Positions 33,001 to 45,777 of a DNA stretch of 64,000 bases are shown piece after piece. Every line of letters begins with the position of its first letter. Position 1 is the first letter of the stretch. The position numbers and the translations under genes are program-made. Source of the stretch: Schistosoma mansoni (Eukaryota > Platyhelminthes > Trematoda > Strigeidida > Schistosomatidae); contig NW_017386000.1 of the NCBI RefSeq assembly GCF_000237925.1, forward strand, positions 1 through 64,000, written 5' to 3'. The notes beneath the pieces were generated by a model. That model did not search any database. It saw only the letters and a list, made by a program, of their open reading frames with translations, and was not told the origin of the DNA.

Positions 33001-34109
33001 ATTTTTAGGGCCGACCTTTCCTAAACTCCTGCTTCCTTGTGAGAAGGCAGCATCACTGCAGATGCTGACTGTCCGAGGGAATCACCTTACTGCTGTCACA
33101 CCCCTCTACAGTCGGCAGTACGACTTCGCCCTCAGACCTTGAATTGATGCTTATAGTCTTATCGTTCTCCAATCGACCTGCCTGGCATGGTAGAACTTAC
33201 AGAAACGTATGTTCCAGCCCATATAGCTCGGTTGTGTCATCACGATAGGCAAGCCCGACCACCACTTCAAGGTAGCAGCTACGGTCGGGTACTGAGATTA
33301 GTGAAGTGGTTCTGGCCTTATCAAATCTAACTGAATGTGTTGGGGTCACTTAATTCTTTACTCTGTTATCCCTTTTTCAATATTACTTCAGTCACTCCAT
33401 TTTGGGATTAGTAGTGATTTCTAGTAATGTATAGACTTCCTACTAACAACCTTGGACCTAGCGTCCGAAATATTCTGGTCTAAAATATCTTTAATAGCAT
33501 TTGCTGTACTAATACTCATCCATCAACTATACATAACTACTGTGCTCCATTGTAGCTTATAACAGGCTGAGCAACTTTGTTAGGCATGTATAGAAAAACA
33601 TCTAAGCGACCATAGGGCTCCTTTCTTTAGACAAAAAAGATACATGGATTCAAATGCAACTCGCGGGGTTTGTAATCGGTTTTTCCTAGTCCAGCTGAAA
33701 GCTCCGGTTATGTGCTTCGATATTGTGGTAAACTTAAAGCGATAAAGGTCGTGAATGAACAAAACAGTAATATTAAGAATTTTTTGGAAATACGACCAAA
33801 ATAGACGCTTGGTTAAAGTTTGTCTGACCCTAATAATAAATCCTGTAGAGTACTTTGTTTTAATTTTCACTGGCATCTATTCTGAGTTGTATGAATTTAT
33901 GATGTATGATCTCCAAGATCCGGTCCTATATATTTATGTGTCATTACGGTACTATGTTAAGAAAATTGTTTACTTCCATTAAGTTGCTCACTTCGAATCA
34001 TTTACACTCAAAATAGTTGCTTTCTGTATTACGATTTTACGTAGGATTTCAAGGTGAATGTGTTTTAGCTAAGAATTTATGGCGTCTGCTAAAGGTAAAC
34101 CTAACTGTC
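33001..34109. other. No gene recognised; left part may be RTE 5' UTR
   Basis: 33001-33300 is less AT-rich and may continue the RTE element upstream. The rest shows no supported gene. Confidence 0.4.
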
Positions 34110-34800
34110 GTGACCATCTTACTCACCTGATTACTTACGCCTCTTATCCCCAATGGAGCATAACCCGCCGACCAGCATTCTCCAACACACTGTCCTGGGC
34201 CTTCCTTTCTAGTTTTATCCAGTTGTTGTTCATCTCATATCTGTTTCCATTTCTCGGCGCAATGTGTTCTTTGGTTTTCGTTCTCTCCTTTGGCCTTGAG
34301 GATTTCAAGGAAGAGCTTGCCTTGTGACGCAGTTAGCTGCTTTCCTCAATGTGTGTCCTATCCACTTCCAGCGCTTCTTCCTGATTTCTTCCTCCGCTGG
34401 AATCTGGTTTGTTGTCTCCCACAGTAGAATGTTGCTGATAGTGTCTGACCAACGGATCCAAAGTATCTTGCGTAGACAACTGTTAATAAACACTTATATC
34501 TTCTGATTGATGGCTTTCGTAGTTCTCCAAGTTTCTGCTTCATGCAGTAGAACTGTCTTGACATCTGTATTTAAAATTCTAATCTTGGTGTTGGTTGAAA
34601 ATTGTTTTGAGTTCCAGATGTTCTACGGTTTTAGATATGCTGCTCTTGCTTTGCCGATTCGCGCCTTCACATCAGCATCAGATCCACCGTGCCCATCAAT
34701 GATGCCCAGATATGTAAAGGTTTTTACATCATCCAAAGCTCCATCAAGTGTGATTTGGTTGGTACATGTGTTGTATAGGAGATAATTGCTTTTTCCTTTT
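34110..34800 (-). pseudogene. RTE-like LINE family B, 3' fragment
   Basis: Minus-strand frames match the C-terminal part of the element at 43818-45136. The frame 34493-34305 has '[19 protein letters not shown]', '[19 protein letters not shown]' and '[14 protein letters not shown]', as in the other copy. Upstream, a 'KDVKTFTYLGIIDGHGGSDAD'-like region is readable in broken frames. The 3' end (near 34132) shows the same GTAAGTAA-type terminus. The RT catalytic core is missing, so it is 5'-truncated. Confidence 0.75.
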
Positions 34801-37696
34801 GTGTGACCATCTTAACTGAGTTTTAATGCAAGAAGATCGTCTTATTGCATTATCTGTGCCACCTATCCGCTTTATTAATGAGTTACGTCACATCCCCCCA
34901 GGTGTGTCACTCATTTTCACTGTCATTACCAATGAGAACTGACCGAACGCTAAATATTTTGCTAACTTGCACTACCAACAAGACTGTGTAACAGCATTGT
35001 TGCATTCTATAAACATAAGACATCATTTTCTTAATTGAAGAATAGTTTACTGGGAGTATTGTTAGCAACTGACCAATTAATTTATTTAAAAATTGAATTT
35101 TTTTATCAGGAAGTCGCCACTATCGATTTTCACTTTTCAGTAATTAATGAAGATTTTGTGCATGCATTTTACTAGTTTTTTTTCCAGTTTTAGATTACCT
35201 AGTGTTCTTCACTAGTCCCTGAAACTTCTACGGTTATCAGCCGAATCGACAAGTATCTGTTGGATTGTGTCAAAGGTCCCATCTGTATATTTCACAATTA
35301 AATGTTAAATGGATAAACTTTCAGATTCGGTAAGCGTTTTGTTAACAGCCACTACCATAACAAAACTCCTGACTCAGAAATCTTAATCCATACTAGTCAG
35401 TCAGTTAATATCTAAGCAGGACCTGACACAGATATGCACTAGTCAAAGTCGCCAAACTTTGCAGCACAGCAAGAGAAAATAAACAGGGCCAGAAACGGAA
35501 AGCAATGTTGAAAGCAATAGAAATCTAAATGTGAGGAATAAGGATAGGAAGGAACATGTGATTAAAGGATATAACTTTAGGATCAATGCTTGACTAAAGG
35601 TCTGAAGAAAAGTACAAAACGAATAAGTCTGAGACTGATTTTGTGATGTGTTTTCCAACGTTGTCAGTCATTAATTACGAGTATTGGGTAGGCCTTAGTC
35701 AGGTAGCTTCCACAGATTAAATTGACTCAATCTAACGGTTTATGATCTTATAGACTGATCCTTACTATTGATTTGGCCGCTCTAACTTCCTTTAACTCCG
35801 CCCTAACCCATTAAACATTTCGCATCTATGTGGGAAATCGTCAGAAATGCATAACATGTCCCAGCTTCATAAGTCACTAAAGATTCATACTCTTATCAGC
35901 CGATTTGTCATTCTTTTTGATATTTCTGTTCTAAATTCACTACTGGTCACTCAGTCGTTGTACGATACACCAGCAATGCTTTAAAGATACCTCTTACCTA
36001 AAGCTTGTAGCCTACTTCTGTCTTCTGCTTTCATGGACTATGTTTTACAGTGATAAACTAATACGAAGAGAACCGCTACACACTCTACTCGCCCTTCGGA
36101 AGATAGAAAAAACATTTCTCGTACACTACAAGTAACGTAATTTTAAAAAACTAACCTAACTTTCTGAATCCGTGCCGAGATTTCATTAAATATCAACCCT
36201 CCACTTATAATGAGACTTCTGAGATAATTGAAGTGGTCGGTGCATTTTTCCTATCGTTAGTTCAGGCGTTTACGTAGAATAGTTCCGAAGCAAAATCTAA
36301 CATTTAGAGGGAAAGAAACACTTCTCAACTATGCTTTTTATGGTACTAAAGGCTATTCAATGGCTCTGAATTTCTTCAGTAATCTACAGAGTCAAAGGAA
36401 CCGGATCGAAAGGGGGTCGAATCAATATTCTATGCACTGCTTAGGCATTGGCAATCCAAGAACTCAAGTCCCAACTTTGCGTGCGGAAACGATTTGCCCA
36501 AGCTCTCACCCTCCCTTGGCCTTAATTTGCTTGATGGATTAAAAAAGTGACAACAATAACTCACTTCAAAGTATAATTAGATAGGAAATCTAGTGCACGA
36601 TTTAGAATGGCTAAAATTCAGAACAATAATTATTGAAAGTTTAGCCTTTCATAGTAGGGTCAAATACTAATAGTATTTACTTCCAAACTTGTCTAGATTC
36701 ATTTTATAAATGCCTTAAAATCAGACGGAAACTTTCATTCTCTATTTAGAAGATGCACATGTCTCCAGTCTTTATTCACCGTAGCATTGTTATGATTCAG
36801 TCCGAAAGCGATCTAGGCAACTGAATAAGTCAGATTTTCGTAGTCACCCGATCATTCGAAATTCACGGTTAATATGCACTAGCTTATGTTGCTTTTGACT
36901 TAGTCTCGTAGTTCTATTTTTTCCTAAGCGATATTTGGTTAAGCTTCACTGATTTGTTCTATCCCATTGATTCAAATGTTACATGTCTCTGTGTGTTTCT
37001 CGTTTATTCATTGTTTCCACGGGTCATAATTACATCACCTTTGTTATTTTAATTCATATATATGACACATTTTTACACCAAACTTTATCAATTTCCCAAA
37101 TAGTTTACTATTATCTATAAACTCTAAACTCAGCATTTCAAAATGGGTCATATGTATAAAGTGAAAAGCACATTTGTTTTCGTGATTGCTTGTTCACTCA
37201 TCGTTTCCTCCCTATTAAAAATGCATTTAAAATATATAACAAATAACTTTTGCTGGGATTCCAAATTACATACTACATGGACGGACTTAAATCACTAGAA
37301 ATAGTAAATTAAAAAGTCCGAAATTGCTTATGCTACTTTTTTTATTGAGATATCACAGAACTGAGTAGTTATAAGAACAGTAGGTTTTTACTACAGTAAG
37401 TAGATTTATTACTTACGACAAGTTATTGAATAGCGTGAACTTACACTATCAGCAAAAAATAATCAGGTAGCACAGGAATATTATATTGATTCTGATCTCT
37501 AAATCAAAAATTACAGTTACCTGTACTAAGTTTGCTTCTTATTTAGGCTGCCATTGTTTTAAAACTACACATGCAAAGTACGTTAGTACTTCCAAGTAAG
37601 AAACATTTTGGTTTGGTCATTGATAACTAAACTTGATCGCCCATGTTAATCAGTTTCTTCCTTGAAGTTCCTTTTTTCAAAATGTTTATTTTATAG
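34801..37696. other. No gene recognised upstream of FAM136A
   Basis: AT-rich, low coding potential. The FAM136A promoter and any untranslated or tiny first exon would lie here but cannot be picked out. Confidence 0.4.
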
Positions 37697-40636
37697 CTTC
37701 AGCGTGATATCAACAAATTACAAACTGATTATCACAATGCCATTGAAAAAGAATTAGGTAACCTGGATATTGCTTATCTCCGCAAAATACAGGTTAGCAA
37801 TAAGTTACTTACCAATAACATATAGGCCAACTACTTTCAGTGCGGTTTAAAGTGCTGTGCGGATCCTGATGCCTCTATTACTGAAGTGCAGCGTTGCGTA
37901 GAAAGGTGCGAAATTCCGTTAAGTCAAGCACATGAAGTAATGCAATCTGAGGTCTCCTCATTCCAAGTAAGAAGTTTTGACTTTGCAAATGGCTGCACCA
38001 ATTTAATTTATTGTATCTTTTAAAACATCTGCATGTAAGGTGTTTAAAAGCCAGTTTTTCAATGCACTTCGTACTCTGAGATGAATACCTAGAAGGGATT
38101 TTACTGTAAATAAGTGGGAATGGTTTTCAAACATTTATGTGGTGTATTAGGCTAAAGAATAGTTATAAAACTAGTAAACAAACAATACGTTACGATATGA
38201 AAAGATTCGTTAATCAAAACGGATCCTCTCTGATCGCTTAGACTGTTACCAACTCATTATACCATGATTAATTTCTAGTAATTTTTTGATTATAAATCAA
38301 ACTAAACAGCTTTAAATGCTGAGTCCATTGATTTGTTATTAAACTAACCTGATGAAGGAGGTTCTGTCTGATCTGATGTGGTTCGGAAAAACATACAGAA
38401 ATAGTAAAATCATTGAAAACGACGTCTCAGTTACTTTTGATTTGCGCAAACTCACTGCCTTCTCGTGGCAGGGGTGTTGTTTACGAAATTGAGAGGACGA
38501 AAAGCAAATGTCCGGCACTTTAACCGGGTTGGTGGATATGAAGGATCCACATAGAGGAGTTGGAAAACCCTGATTCCAAACCAATGGTGCACATAGGCTC
38601 CAGTATCCTGAAGGAACAAATGGCGTATGAACCAATCGTTGGTCACCGGCTACCATGGGACTGCACCTCCTCACGATGCTCCACTGCCTTGTGGGTTAGA
38701 CCTCTAGGTCAAAGGCTCGGGGTGTGGCCCCCTAAGAAAATCACCTGCTTCGGTTTGTGCATCCGAGCAGTATCACAGCCCTCACGCAAATAAATAGTGT
38801 GGCGCATATGTATCCGGTGCCCTTTGTACCAATATATATGTGATTAAGTAAATAAATAATAAAATATACACACGCGGTCCTTAGGCACTTTCATATGGAT
38901 TACCAAGAGTTAATAAACTTAAATAACAGGTTTTGAATATATTTGGTTTCTTGTACAACCAAATCATCCAATGACATGCTAAAATATTTGAGTTGATTAG
39001 GAAGTATTAGCTTATAATAATTATGATGCACTTTCTTACGAGTATAAAAAAATACCGATACTTCCGTTTTCACTCAAAGTTTGCTCTCCGTTTACAAAGC
39101 TTTATCTGTTATACTCATGACATAGACATGATTATTAAACATTTGTCTCAATGCGATCTCGCCGTAATCCATCCTTAATGTCCAGTTCAAATTTAAAAAT
39201 AATTTGCGTAAAATTGAATATCAAATTGTGAGGGGATCTCTTTTGCGTCCAGTTTTTGCAGATTTATCAACTCCTTGTCTCTTTTAGTCAATTTATAAGA
39301 TGCAATACAAAGTTACAGTTCGTCAGAACTAAGTTCTCTATCCGTACAGCATATTTTGAACAGTTGGATCACATAATAACCTGTAAGGATGTTTGTATGA
39401 AAATTAAAAATCAAACTAGAGCATCAGAAAAACAATATAAACCGTACAAGATTAAATCGATGCTACAAGTGTAAGTTTAGCGTAAGTACATATCGTCTTC
39501 AAAGAAATAGAGAGATTTTCATCTTTTTATTACTAAGGTTTCAGCAAACCTAAGTGTTCTTCATAGACTTCTCTGAGGTTTGATTAATCTATATAATCAA
39601 ATTGTTTTACACCCATTGTGCTAATTTATTACATCTTAATGACAAACTTCATCTTCTCGCTGGATTATCTAGACTTGTGAACATTCAAGCTCTAAAATTG
39701 AGTCTCTTCATAGTCCATGTAGACTTTCAATTTATACCAGATCAAACAAGTAGTGCCTACGAGCCGTCTGTTTAAGAAAAGGGTTTAAAACACGTAATTT
39801 CCACTTATGTTTTGGCAAACCTCAATAAGCTGCAAACTTTTCTGTATGGCTGAGAAATAAGATTGTTCATCTTGCCTTCATCTTTTCACCTTTTCCCGTA
39901 CAACAACGTACATTAATTGAAGTCAGCACACTTTCAGCAAGCATAAAACCCATCAAGAACGGGAGCAAAGCGGTTAGAAGTTTTATTATTGATTGCACTT
40001 GAGCTTGACCATCAAACTAACTCGTATACTGACTTCAGTTTTCACACGTATTTTAAATTTTCTTTAGCTGCAACATCTTAGAGCGTTAAAAGCTTTGGTT
40101 ATCCATAAGAGAAAGCTTGACTTCAGCACACAAAGGATATATGCATGTATCTTCATAGTAGATCCTATCTCTTATAGCGTCCCTTTTTCTTGAATAGTTA
40201 CTGATTAAATCGTTTAACGTGTCTTCCCGAAGATCTCTTATACACCCTTGGTTTTCGGTGGACACAAAACGATGTAAGTGGCTGTTTTTAATGTCTTTAC
40301 GTTCACGTAGTGTATTAAAATAGTTGGTAAATAGGCTTGATTGGATTTACTTAGTAATCGGAAGCAGGTGATGTGATTCACAGATGAAAAAAATTGTTTT
40401 TTTTCATTGCTTAGGCAAGATTACAACTGTGTGCTTCTGAATGCGCCAATCAAGCGCGGGACAAGTTACCTTCAAATGCATCTGAGTCACAGCTGAAGAA
40501 TGCTCAACGTGAAATACTAGCGTGTTCTCAAAAATGCGTGGACAATCAACTATCAATGGGGCTTCCAGCCCTTATCACTCGACTAAAAGATCAATTGCAA
40601 AAGTTGAGACAAAACCAAATTCAGATTACAAATTAG
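37697..40636 (+). CDS. FAM136A: FAM136A homologue (DUF842), mitochondrial twin CX3C protein
   Basis: Three coding exons: 37697-37792, 37826-37966 and 40415-40633 plus stop TAG 40634-40636. Introns are 33 bp (37793-37825) and 2448 bp, all GT-AG and phase 0. The 152 codons visible include four CX3C motifs: CGLKC and CVERC in exon 2, CASEC and CSQKC in exon 3. This is the arrangement of FAM136A proteins, which are known from the mitochondrial intermembrane space, where such cysteine pairs form disulphides. Flanking residues also fit the family (LRKIQ before the first pair, EIPLSQAHEVM between pairs, KCVDNQL near the end). The first exon starts directly at a 3' splice site (ttttatag) and has no ATG of its own. 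Either a very short upstream exon is missed, or the trans-spliced leader supplies the AUG. The long intron holds the short interspersed repeat at 38435-38865. Confidence 0.93.
38435..38865 (+). repeat. Short interspersed repeat with A-rich tail, copy 2 (in FAM136A intron)
   Basis: Plus-oriented copy of the family at 3895-4310 and 53165-53475. It begins 'gcgcaaactcactgccttctcgtggca', and ends in 'gattaagtaaataaataataaaat'. A 77-codon frame (38560-38793) is open and closely resembles the frames in the other copies. It lies wholly within an intron. Confidence 0.75.
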
Positions 40637-42799
40637 TTTGTGTAATGTAAGTATTAAAACTAAAACCATTTTAGCAAATGAATTGTATAGACCAGTTTCT
40701 TCATTTTTAATGTCAAATACAAAATTGGTACTCATGAATCTTTTGCAAAAAAAGGCTTGGTGACTTGTTTCTCTACTTCAGTCTGAGTTTGTAGCACCTG
40801 GGTTCGGACGCGAATCTGTAACTACTATGACATTTTGTAAACTTCAGTGTACTAAGGTTCAATGAGCGATGGTCATTCATGTATCACAAAATAGGGTTAG
40901 ATATTTTCGAATTAGAGTCCATCTAAAAAATTAACCAGCCCTAAGGATGTACTCATGAATGTAAACGGATTTTTAAACATTGAACTTGTTTTATACCCGG
41001 AGGTTAAATCTGTATACCAAGACATTAGAAGTTTACTGGTACGTCCATTTTATTTTGAGGGTCTCAAATGGCAAACTTATGAGTGCCTTACACTCATAGG
41101 ATTTGTATTTATTCTATACAACCCGTACAAACAATGAAATAGTTGCATCCTATACTCCAAACTACATGCTTGTACTTAGCAATAATAAACCAGAGACTTA
41201 TTTTACATGTTTCCAGTCTCAAAATATTTACGGAATTGAAATTTCATCGTTAAAAGTTAGTTATTATCCACGTCATGCACTACAAGTAACGAGGAAATAT
41301 ATATCGGGAAAGGGGACTTCAAGTGAGTACACAATCCTAAGATTGATATATAATTTGTTTCACTTCACCCACGACCAGACGTGAAAACCCATATCATTTA
41401 TATTGGTAATTATCCTACTATCTAAAATCACTTGCAGGATTGGATCCTGAAACGCCTAAGGAAAACTGTAGTATGGCTTATGATACCTGTCAAGTCAGCA
41501 GAGCCAAAGCTTATCCAGAATTATTCGTAGTTTAATAATAGTGATCACTTAGTTAGTATACTAAACTGGAAATAATTCGTCATTTTAGCACCGGATTTTC
41601 CCTACCCTCCTCTCGTTGCTGACGCAGGTCATCCCTGAAGCGACAGTTCGTAATTAGTAGAGAAATACGTCCTAAGCAGGTTAGAGGTAGTTAATTTATT
41701 TTGATTTGGTCTGACAATATTTAGTGGTTCTGTCCATTTAAGTATAAAAGCTCCATTGAAGTTGTCAACCTATCTAGAGTTTTAACAGTAGAAATACACA
41801 CATAGCGTAGTCTCTCTATTAATACTTACACTTATTGTTAAGAAGAGTCTCAAGTAAGTTTGTTTCGAGTAGGTGTATTCTTACAGCCAACTCATGCGCT
41901 TTGAAATTCATTTCCTTCTGTAAATCTTCTACTTTGTTCAGATTTACCATGGGAACCAAATGTATACTTGAGGTGCCATTCTGGAGACGTATTTAGTTTC
42001 ACGACAGACTTTTTCTTTGCTAAATTATGCCTTGTACAAAGCAATTAATAAGTCAAGGCACACTTTATAGCGACTCTCGGATTGCTAGTCATACGAGGAA
42101 CCTAAATCATACTTTGAGGTCCCAATACGTAGTGACTCAATTTCGCAAACTGACTTTTCACTTTTCTATCAAAAAGATATTTAATAACGCCTAATTAAAA
42201 AACTATGTGGTGAGAATATAATCTTTCTAAATCGACCAGGCTTCTCAATGGTGACATAAAGATCACAATGTTGATCAGTCTTCAAACTATTGATTTAATT
42301 GAAAGTGGAGTACTGGCTTTTTCCCTATTTGAAGCATACAAGTAGATGTTAGTGTTATCACCATTGTAGGGATGCGCTTCTACTTTTTAATGGATTGCTG
42401 AAAATTCCTACTTACTAATAAATAATAATGTAAATGCTTAAGACATTTGGTTGGGAAACCTTATTCGGTAGCAACACAAAACAACAGGATTACATGATAA
42501 CTAATAGGACGGTCGACAAAACAATGGTAGTTGCGTCAGAATACATAGGCAAATCTTACGAATAAGAAAATGAGAACCAAAAATATAATCGAGATCCATA
42601 GGACTGAAGATCACACTAATTTATTGTTGGAAGACTTTTTATTCTGACGGAATTAGATTGTTAGATCTATTTTAATTAAACTTAGGTCTTTGTAACTACT
42701 AAGCTAAGATGCTTAAAATGATAATAGTTGCATTGTCTTACAAGATATTTTCTAATGACATTGACTTATTAATAACATCGGCTTTCAACACTAAACTTC
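40637..42799. other. No gene recognised downstream of FAM136A
   Basis: The FAM136A 3' UTR should start here, but no convincing AATAAA lies near the stop. The two overlapping frames at 40955-41137 and 41103-41384 (+) have no recognisable family. Confidence 0.4.
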
Positions 42800-43817
42800 C
42801 TCTCTCGGCTTCCTCCTCAAGTGTCACCATAACCAATGATTTTAGTGCGCAAAACACTGTCCTAGGTCTATCATAACCTCGCTCCAAACTATACATTGGA
42901 GCCTTCAACGTACGCATCCTGTTAAATCGACCAGTAGGCTTCCTTGACTAAAGCCCTAGAGGCTCGTACCGTTGATGTATTCTGTGTCTCTGGAACACGC
43001 ATATAGAATTCTAATGGGGTCATTCACTTGACTCCACATCGCCAAAATGGACAGCCAACGAAATACACCCTCCGTGTATCTGGCGACCCGATGGCTAGTT
43101 CTTGTGGACTTGCAGGTGTAGGCATAGCACTTAGTACGAGGACAGAACAAGCACTATTAGAGTGGGTCCCTGTTATCAGTCGCCTATTTGCTTTTCGGCT
43201 GAACGGCTCCGTAAGTACTCGGAAGGATATGGACACACGTCGTTTCTGCCTGCGCTCTCACTGACTGCAGCCCGGATGAATTAAAAGATGACTTACAGAA
43301 AGCTCTCTGAACTTCTTCAAAAAGCTAAGCGCTCAGACATAGTACTCGTAGCGGGTGACTTTAAAGACCAATTAGGTAGCTTAAATCAAGCAGAAAGATA
43401 TTTAAGTGGATATCTTAGTATTTCGACTCAGAGAACAGATAATGGTGATCGTCTGCTGCAACTGTGCTCAGACAATCGTTTATTTTTAGCAAACTAATTT
43501 TAAGCATAAGGAGAGACATCGTCTTACATGGCAACCCCCTGCAGCAAATCAACGGTGGACTCAAATAGACCATATTGCCATCAGTCATCATTGGAAAGGC
43601 TCGACAGAAGACTGTCACTCGTTCTGGAATACCTGTTTGGACTCTGATACGAGCACGCATTCGCTTGTGACCTATTGGATACAGAAAAACCACATTAAGA
43701 AAACCCATCAGAGTCGAACTCAGTGACGAGAAAGTTGATTTCAGGAACAACTGAGGTCACACATATGTAGTTTTGAAAACGAGGCTCACCCTAGATGTTG
43801 CTTGGAAAGATATACGT
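42800..43817 (+). pseudogene. RTE-clade LINE A endonuclease region
   Basis: The same family as the element at 30643-33000. In order: a degraded 'LYIGAFNVR' (about 42890), 'LTPHRQNGQPTKYTLRVSG' (43028 on), 'LAGVGIALSTRTEQALLEW', 'FAFRLNGSVSTRKD', 'RSDIVLVAGDFKDQLG', 'TDNGDRLLQLCSDNRLFLAN', and then a tail resembling the SH..HPEAAW linker near 43755-43815. Stops (for example after 43259 and 43495) and shifts make it non-coding. At about 43817 it is cut by a different RTE family. Confidence 0.78.
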
Positions 43818-45136
43818 ACCAAAGAAGGGAGATCTGAGCAAATGTGAGAATTACAGAGGCATCACACTGTTGTCAGTACCAGGAAAAGTTTTCAACAGCC
43901 TTGCTGAACCAGATGAAAGACTCAATAGATGCCTGACTTCGAGATCAACAGGCTGGATTCCGTAAGGATCGGTCGTGCACAGACCAGATTGAGACACTAC
44001 GGATCATCGTCGAACAATCAGTTGAGTGGAACTCATCACTATACGTCAACTTCATTGACTATGAGAGGGCGTTTGACAGTGTGGACAGGAGGACATTATG
44101 GAAACTTCTTCGACACTATGGAGTTCCTGAAAAGATTGTAAACATTATCCAAAACTCATACGATGGACTACAGTGCAAAGTCTTGCATGGAGGATAGCTG
44201 ACACATGCATTTCCAGTGGGGACCGGAGTCAGACAAGGCTGTCTACTCTTCCCATTCCTCTTCCTTCTGATGATTGACTGGATTATGAAGACTTCGACAT
44301 CTGAGGGGAAATACGGAATACAATGGACTTCTCAGAATCATTTAGATCATTTGGACTTCGCAGATGACCTAGCCCTCCTCTCTCATACACACGAACAAAT
44401 GCAGATGAAGACGGTAAATGTAGCAGCAGCCTCTGCACCGATAGGTCTCAACATTCACAAAGGAAAAAGCAAGATTCTCAAATACAAGATGGAGAACACC
44501 AACCCAATCACACTTGATGGCGAAACTCTGAAAGAGGTGGAAACATTCACGTACCCGGGAAGAATCGTTGATAAACAAGGAGGATCGGGTGCAGATGTAA
44601 AGGCAAGGATTGGCAAAACAAGGGCAGCATTTCTACAATTGAAGAACATATGGAAATCGAAACAACTATCAGCTAATTTCAAAGTGAGAATGTTCAGTAC
44701 GAACGTCAAGACAGTCCTACTGTACGGAGCTGAAACGTGGAGAACTACTACGACCATCATCAGGAAGGTACAAGTATTTATAAACAGTTGTCTACACAAA
44801 ATACTCAACATCCAATGGCCGGATACTATCAGCAACAGCGTCTTATGGGAGAAGACAAACCAGCTTCCAGCTGAAGAGGAAATTAGGAAAAGACGCTAGG
44901 AGTGGATCGGACATACATTAAGGAAATCACCAATGTGCATTACAAGGCAATCCCTAACATGGAATCCAGAAGGGAAGCGGAAAAGAGGAAGGCCAAAGAA
45001 CACATTACGCCGGGAAATAGAAGCCGATATGAAAAGGATGAATGTTAACTGGAAAGGAAGGCTCAGGACAGAGTTGGATGGAGAATGCTGGTGAGCGGCC
45101 TATGCTTCTCGACGAGGGGTAACAGGCGTAAGTAAG
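43818..45136 (+). pseudogene. RTE-like LINE family B inserted in LINE A
   Basis: 5'-truncated. It starts within RT ('CENYRGITLLSVPGKV', about 43850), with broken palm motifs up to 44215. From 44216 a 227-codon open frame has '[19 protein letters not shown]', catalytic FADD (about 44362), '[14 protein letters not shown]', '[20 protein letters not shown]', 'LYGAETW' and '[17 protein letters not shown]'. It continues after a stop (44897-44899) into '[18 protein letters not shown]'. The 3' end is at 'ggcgtaagtaagtaaa' (about 45122-45138), a short tandem tail of the RTE type. It differs from LINE A, whose sequence resumes just after it with about 180 bp missing at the junction. Confidence 0.8.
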
Positions 45137-45138
45137 TA

Positions 45139-45777
45139 AAAGTCTACGGAACGATCGTGAGCAGTGGTGGGCAACGAAAGCAAAAAAGGAAATGGGAAAG
45201 AGAGCGGCTGTAGGTAACAAAAGGCAGACTAATAAAAGAAACTGGAACTACGAAGTCAAGTGTAAGCGAAACAATCTCGGAGAAAGACGACACTCTTATC
45301 TGCCCTCAGTCCAGGTGTTTAGAACGATGGGCTGTACAGTTTAGCTGGCCTTCAGAAACTGTACAACTACTCACCATTCCCAGACAGCCTGAATGGGACA
45401 TTGAGTTCAAAAGGCTACAGCTAATCTGAAGCAAGGAAGAGCAGAGGGTTAGACTCCGGAGGTCCAATTTTAGCAATTAGGTTGACTAATATTTTGATTA
45501 AAATCTGGGAGTCGGACGTAACCCCACCTGATTGGTCACAATCACTAATTGTTTTAATATATAGGGGGTCAAAATCATCCTGTGATAGTTTGACTAATGT
45601 AGCACCTAAAATACTAGCCTCAATAATTATCGGGCATCTAACAAATACTCGTCAACTGCAAACACGAGAAAATAAGGCTGACTTCAGACCTGGTCGTAGC
45701 TGTATCGACCACATATTTATCATTCGTCAGATCTTAGAACACAAGCATGCTTATCGGCGTCCGACAATGATAGTTTC
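45139..45777 (+). pseudogene. RTE LINE A, linker and RT start
   Basis: It resumes LINE A with the linker (an 'REQWWATKAKK'-like stretch near 45160, in shifting frames). It then enters RT in the 102-codon frame at 45482: 'IWESDVTPPDWSQSLIVLIY', 'PKILASIIIGHL', 'KADFRPGRSCIDHIFIIRQI' and 'HKHAYRRPTMIVS'. The frame is broken exactly after that last segment by the Penelope insertion and resumes at 46563. Confidence 0.78.
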
